Source of the DNA: Gallionella sp.
GTDB taxonomy: Bacteria > Pseudomonadota > Gammaproteobacteria > Burkholderiales > Gallionellaceae
Assembly: GCA_030700315.1 (NCBI GenBank)
Contig: JAUYJO010000054.1
Location: 1 to 43,816 of the forward strand
Length of the DNA: 43,816 bases
Reading direction: 5' to 3'
In this document: positions 40,635 to 43,816 of the stretch, one piece after another
Position numbering within the stretch: the stretch's first letter is position 1
Layout of the letters: every line of letters begins with the position of its first letter
The notes under the pieces: generated by a model
The model's database searches: none
What the model was told of the DNA's origin: nothing
Seen by the model: only the letters and a program-made list of their open reading frames with translations
Made by a program: the position numbers and the translations under genes

Positions 40635-41576
40635 TCAGCAAGCCCGCCCGCCGCTCACCCGTTCGATGCCCGCCAGGTCGCGCGCCGAAAACACCTCGGC
40701 GTACCCCGCCGCAGCGAGCAGTTCGCGTGCCCGTCCGGCCTGGTCGTAACCGTGTTCGAACAGCAGCCAGCCGCCGGCATCGAGATGTTGCTTCGCATCC
40801 GCGACGATGCGGCGGATGTCGTCCAGCCCGTCCGTACCGGAAGCCAGCGCGGCGCGCGGCTCAAAGCGCAGGTCGCCCTGCGCGAGATGCGCGTCGCCGT
40901 CGGCGATATACGGCGGGTTCGATACGATCAGGTCGAAGCGTTCGCCAGCCAGTGCCGCAAACCAGTCGCTTTGCAATAAACGCACGTTGCCGATGTTCAG
41001 CCGCCGCGCATTCTCCCGTGCCACTTCCAATGCGTCCGGCGATGCATCCACCGCCGTCACCTCTACATCCGGTTGTGCGTGGGCGATGGAGAGCGCAATC
41101 GCGCCGCTGCCGGTGCCGAGATCCAGCACGCGGAACAAACTCCCTCTCCCGTCTCGCCAGTGCGAGCAGCTTTGCTGCCGCTCGCGGCGGGGATGCCCCC
41201 TGCGGGTACAGGGAGAGGGTTGGGGTGAGGGTTTCGGGATGCGCTGCAACGCCAGTTCGACCAGCAACTCGGTATCGGCACGCGGAATCAGCGTCGCGGG
41301 CGTCACCCTGAACGTCAGTCCGTAAAATTCGCGCTCGCCGAGCAGATAAGCGATGGGTTCGCCGCGCAAGCGCCGCTCAAACAGCGTCGCGTAATGCACC
41401 TGCTGTCTGGCATCGAGGGTTTGTTCGGGATGGGTGAGCAGGTAAGCACGGTTCACCTGCAACACCGCCTGCAGCAGGCATTGCACCTCGATGCGCGCGC
41501 TGCCGGCATACAGCCCGAGCGCGGCTTCCAGTGCGGGCTTATCTTGAGTCAGGAGGGATTGGATGGTGTGCGGCAT
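40635..41576 (-). CDS. prmC: Release factor glutamine methyltransferase, with an internal repeat insertion
   Basis: PrmC methylates the GGQ glutamine of release factors 1 and 2. The 313-residue product has LEREFYGL-type sequence (LGEREFYGLTF), IPRADTELLVE, the SAM motif VLDLGTGSGAIALSIA and the catalytic SNPPYIADGD, all canonical. It is about 35 residues longer than E. coli PrmC (277). The extra lies at about residues 112-145 (KPSPQPSPCTRRGHPRRERQ and following), exactly between the N-terminal domain and the SAM motif, and derives from palindromic repeat DNA at 41136-41240. ATG 41576 is selected over an upstream in-frame start because MPHTIQSLL fits the family. prfA, the usual neighbour, is not in the window. 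Confidence 0.94.
   Translation of the reverse strand: MPHTIQSLLTQDKPALEAALGLYAGSARIEVQCLLQAVLQVNRAYLLTHPEQTLDARQQVHYATLFERRLRGEPIAYLLGEREFYGLTFRVTPATLIPRADTELLVELALQRIPKPSPQPSPCTRRGHPRRERQQSCSHWRDGRGSLFRVLDLGTGSGAIALSIAHAQPDVEVTAVDASPDALEVARENARRLNIGNVRLLQSDWFAALAGERFDLIVSNPPYIADGDAHLAQGDLRFEPRAALASGTDGLDDIRRIVADAKQHLDAGGWLLFEHGYDQAGRARELLAAAGYAEVFSARDLAGIERVSGGRAC
41136..41240. repeat. Palindromic repeat in frame inside prmC
   Basis: AACTCCCTCTCCCGTCTCGC, a middle GCGAGCAGCTTTGCTGCCGCTCGC hairpin, and CCCTGCGGGTACAGGGAGAG with GGTTGGGGTGAGGG at the end match the common 'CCTCTCCC...GGGAGAGGG(TTGGGGTGAGGG)' intergenic element. It adds about 33 codons without a stop. Confidence 0.85.
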
Positions 41577-41623
41577 AAACTGGCGTGTGCGGGATAGCGA
41601 GCGAGTCACTACGCGAGTTCACG

Positions 41624-42061
41624 TCAAGACCCATGTGCAGGAAGGCTTTTGAGAGCTTCTTGCGCGGCCGCATTATCCTGTGCAGCGGCTTTTTTCCACC
41701 ACTCTGCCGCCTTGGCTGCGTCCTTGGGCACGCCCTCACCTTTGTCATACATTACGCCGATGTTGTATTGCGCAAAATCACTCCCCTGTTCGGCGGCTTT
41801 TTGATACCACTCGGCCGCCTTGGCATAGTCTTTGGGTACGCCATCTCCGTTGTAATACCTCCTGGCGAGACCCACTTGATCTTTTAAAATACCGGACTCT
41901 GCTTTCCGCTTCACCTCGGCAAACTTGGCCTCTGAGGTTAGCGGCCCCGCATTAAATTGACCGGACAAATTTGTGCTCTGCTGAGGTTCCGTCTTGCCGC
42001 CAGACTCCCCATCACCGCAACCGGCGATTGTGAACAGCATCATGAAAATAATTTTACGCAT
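41624..42061 (-). CDS. Sel1-repeat lipoprotein
   Basis: This 145-residue protein has a lipobox (MLFTIAGC, cysteine 15), a linker rich in Gly, Gln and Thr, and two Sel1-like repeats: ARRYYNGDGVPKDYAKAAEWY and IGVMYDKGEGVPKDAAKAAEWW. Sel1 repeats form alpha-alpha superhelices used for protein binding. The shortness (two repeats) suggests a small periplasmic adaptor anchored to a membrane. ATG 42061 gives the standard lipoprotein signal; a much longer upstream reading frame is overlap with the permease gene and not real. The gene is separate from prmC (47 bases) and from the permease (86 bases). Confidence 0.85.
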   Translation of the reverse strand: MRKIIFMMLFTIAGCGDGESGGKTEPQQSTNLSGQFNAGPLTSEAKFAEVKRKAESGILKDQVGLARRYYNGDGVPKDYAKAAEWYQKAAEQGSDFAQYNIGVMYDKGEGVPKDAAKAAEWWKKAAAQDNAAAQEALKSLPAHGS

Positions 42062-42147
42062 TACGGTACCCCGATAAATTAGCGGCAATGAGCGGCGGCT
42101 GTACTGAGATTTGGCCGCCCCAGTTTGCAGGCCTTCGCAGTCAGATT

Positions 42148-43554
42148 TTACTGCGCCAGCTTGCTGTGGCGGATCGAATAGGTGAAATAGACGATCATCC
42201 CGAGGGTCAGCCAGACGATGAAGCGCAGCCAGGTTTGTGTCGGCAGGAAGGCCATCAATCCCGAGCAGGAGATCATGCCGAGCACCGGGAACAGATGGCC
42301 AAACGGGTTTTTGAACGGGCGCGGCAGATCCGGCTGGCGGATGCGCAACACGATGACGCCAAGACAGACCAGCACGAAGGCGGCCAGCGTGCCGATGTTG
42401 ACCAGCTCCGCGAGCGCGCCGAGCGGGAACATCCCGGCGGCCAGCGACATGATGATGCCGGTGATAACGATGATGCGCACCGGCGTCTTTCTTTCGGGAT
42501 CGACCTTGGACAGAAACGGGGACATCAGCCCGTCGCGCGACATCGACAGGATGATGCGGGTCAGCGCGTAGTAGAGCACCAGCATCACGGTGGTCAGCCC
42601 CGCGATGACGCCGGTGGCGACCAGCGCCGATGCCCAATTATGTCCGAGCAGTTGCAGCGCATGGGCGACCGGCGAGGAAACGCCGAGCTGGGTGTAGGGC
42701 ACGATACCGGTCAGCAGGCCGGACACGACGATGTAAATCACGGTACAAAACGCCAGCGAGGCGATGATGCCGGTCGGCAAATCGCGCTGCGGGTCTTTGG
42801 CTTCTTCCGCCGCCGTCGAGACGGCATCGAAACCGACGTAGGCGAAGAACACCAGCGACGCACCCGCCAGCACGCCGGTGGTTTTGCCATCCGGCAAAGT
42901 GTTGAACCAGCCGTAGGGCATGAACGGATGCCAGTTGGCCGGATCAACGTTGAACGAGGCGATGGCGACAAAAATGGCGATGGCCGACACCTTGACGAAC
43001 ACCATCGCGGTATTGAGCTGCGCGCTCTGCCGGACGCCGACGATCAGCAGGCCCATCAGGATCAGGATGATGGCGGCGGCGGGCAGGTTGATGATGCCGC
43101 CGAGTTCCGGCGATTTGGTGAGCATGTCCGGCAAACTCATGCCCATCGCTGAAAGGGCATTGTTGAAATAGCCCGACCAGCCGTTGGCGACCGCCGCCAC
43201 CGACACGCTGTATTCCAGCAGCAATATCCAGCCGATCATCCACGCGACAATCTCGCCGAACGCGACGTAGCTGTAGCCGTAAGCGCTGCCGCAGCCGCCC
43301 ACGGCGGCGGCCAGTTCCGCGTAGGCCAGCGCGGCGAAGGCGCAGGCGAAGCCGGAGATGATGAACGACAGCACCACCGCCGGGCCGGCCTGGTTGGCGG
43401 CGGCGATGCCGGTCAGCACGAAAATGCCGGTGCCGATGATCGCGCCGACACCGAGCAGCGTGAGATCGAACGCGGACAGGCATCGCTTCAGCCCGGTATC
43501 GCAGGCGGTGTCATCGGTGTTGATCGGCTTGGTGCGGAATATCTGCAATGCCAT
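42148..43554 (-). CDS. APC-family amino acid permease (cationic/YfnA type)
   Basis: This 468-residue inner-membrane amino acid transporter has about 12 membrane segments. The first carries LTLLGVGAIIGTGIFVLTG, the glycine-rich substrate-binding unwound helix of the APC superfamily. Further blocks are FACAFAALAYAELAA, FAYVGFDAVSTAAEEAKDPQRDLP (helix 6, typical of cationic amino acid transporters and YfnA) and MSRDGLMSPFLSKVD. The exact substrate cannot be read from sequence. No regulator is adjacent. The start ATG 43554 has AAGGGGAG nine bases upstream. Confidence 0.92.
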   Translation of the reverse strand: MALQIFRTKPINTDDTACDTGLKRCLSAFDLTLLGVGAIIGTGIFVLTGIAAANQAGPAVVLSFIISGFACAFAALAYAELAAAVGGCGSAYGYSYVAFGEIVAWMIGWILLLEYSVSVAAVANGWSGYFNNALSAMGMSLPDMLTKSPELGGIINLPAAAIILILMGLLIVGVRQSAQLNTAMVFVKVSAIAIFVAIASFNVDPANWHPFMPYGWFNTLPDGKTTGVLAGASLVFFAYVGFDAVSTAAEEAKDPQRDLPTGIIASLAFCTVIYIVVSGLLTGIVPYTQLGVSSPVAHALQLLGHNWASALVATGVIAGLTTVMLVLYYALTRIILSMSRDGLMSPFLSKVDPERKTPVRIIVITGIIMSLAAGMFPLGALAELVNIGTLAAFVLVCLGVIVLRIRQPDLPRPFKNPFGHLFPVLGMISCSGLMAFLPTQTWLRFIVWLTLGMIVYFTYSIRHSKLAQ

Positions 43555-43816
43555 GGTGCTCCCCTTGTGTTTTTTTCGGTGTTTTTTGTCGCGAGATTAT
43601 GCACCATCGCGCCGTTTGCCGCATATCAAATACCGCAGCCGGGCGCAATCAAAAGTACGGGCGTAACTACTCAGGGATACAGAAATTACAAACGTACCGT
43701 TTGGTCATGAGTCTCACGATGAGGTAGGTCGGGATTCATCCCGACGGGGTTGGGTTATGCGGCGCTCTGTCGGGATGAATCCCGACCTACGAAACCCGCC
43801 CCCGGTTCATAAAAGG
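43555..43816. repeat. Spacer with a GTAGGTCGGG double palindrome at the window end
   Basis: 43724-43792 reads GTAGGTCGGGATTCATCCCGAC, a TTGGGTTATGCGG centre, then GTCGGGATGAATCCCGACCTAC, a near-perfect inverted repeat with hairpins in each arm. It belongs to the GTAGGTCGGG family (14809-14852, 34264-34283, 36472-36522). Toward the permease there is presumably its promoter, but none is clear. No gene. Confidence 0.8.

Noticed and set aside
42062..42637. Long N-terminal extension of the Sel1 lipoprotein
   Set aside because: The extension is an off-frame reading of the permease gene; ATG 42061 gives a proper lipoprotein signal.
42088..43152. 354-codon plus-strand frame opposite the permease
   Set aside because: Asp/Gln/His-rich antisense translation of membrane helices; not a gene.
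1..43816. tRNA, rRNA, integrase, transposase or prophage genes
   Set aside because: I looked for tRNA-like cloverleafs at the edges of the accessory patches and for typical recombinase motifs and saw none.

Overview
The window reads as a chromosomal segment of a betaproteobacterium, probably Nitrosomonadales/Gallionellaceae-like. That placement is inference from gene content, gene order and protein style; no database search was possible. It is GC-rich and mostly housekeeping, with three accessory patches that hold broken toxin-antitoxin, restriction and duplicated genes.

Layout. 1-1629: 5' part of valS (minus). 1630-2367: repeat-filled spacer. 2368-3917: chaA-type Ca2+/H+ antiporter plus a coupled small membrane protein. 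3918-6345: accessory patch 1, with an AT-rich ORF carrying an in-frame stop, a decayed second copy of the chaA end and its partner, a PIN fragment, an intact vapBC and a possible J-domain fragment. 6417-9920: YahK-like alcohol dehydrogenase, orphan YgiT-type antitoxin, DprA-like protein, Schlafen/AlbA AAA_4 protein, and the decayed start of a type I hsdR. 9927-12323 (minus): pepA-holC-small ORF. 12356-14646: lptF-lptG. 14890-17274: surface-adhesin E-like protein, dbpA and its upstream partner. 17293-17519: ccdAB remnant. 17899-19407: ilvA. 19448-26934: accessory patch 3, with a HicB-like gene, a frameshifted hicA, and a type III restriction-modification locus in which an AAA ATPase and a TOPRIM-like DUF4276 gene sit between mod and res. 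26944-34157 (plus): fau, aceE, aceF, nadD, rsfS, rlmH and a glycerophosphodiesterase. 34314-40626 (minus): the glycine cleavage operon gcvT-gcvH-gcvPA-tpx-gcvPB-slyB, preceded by a recognisable promoter, a tandem glycine riboswitch and an intrinsic terminator. 40635-43554 (minus): prmC, a Sel1 lipoprotein and an APC-family permease.

Two things stand out. First, palindromic repeat families that fill the intergenic gaps also lie in frame inside conserved genes (mod, aceF, gcvPB, gcvPA, prmC, probably aceE, possibly gcvT), where they add about 10-45 residues each at linkers or loops. This resembles the protein-coding palindromic elements known from Rickettsia, but the families here look different. 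Second, the type III restriction locus encloses a translationally coupled SMC-like ATPase/TOPRIM pair, resembling a split OLD nuclease (PARIS- or Gabija-like), with an unexplained three-half-site TTGTGTAA inverted repeat just before res. This is the best candidate for an undescribed composite defence system.

No tRNA, rRNA, CRISPR array, transposase or phage gene was recognised.
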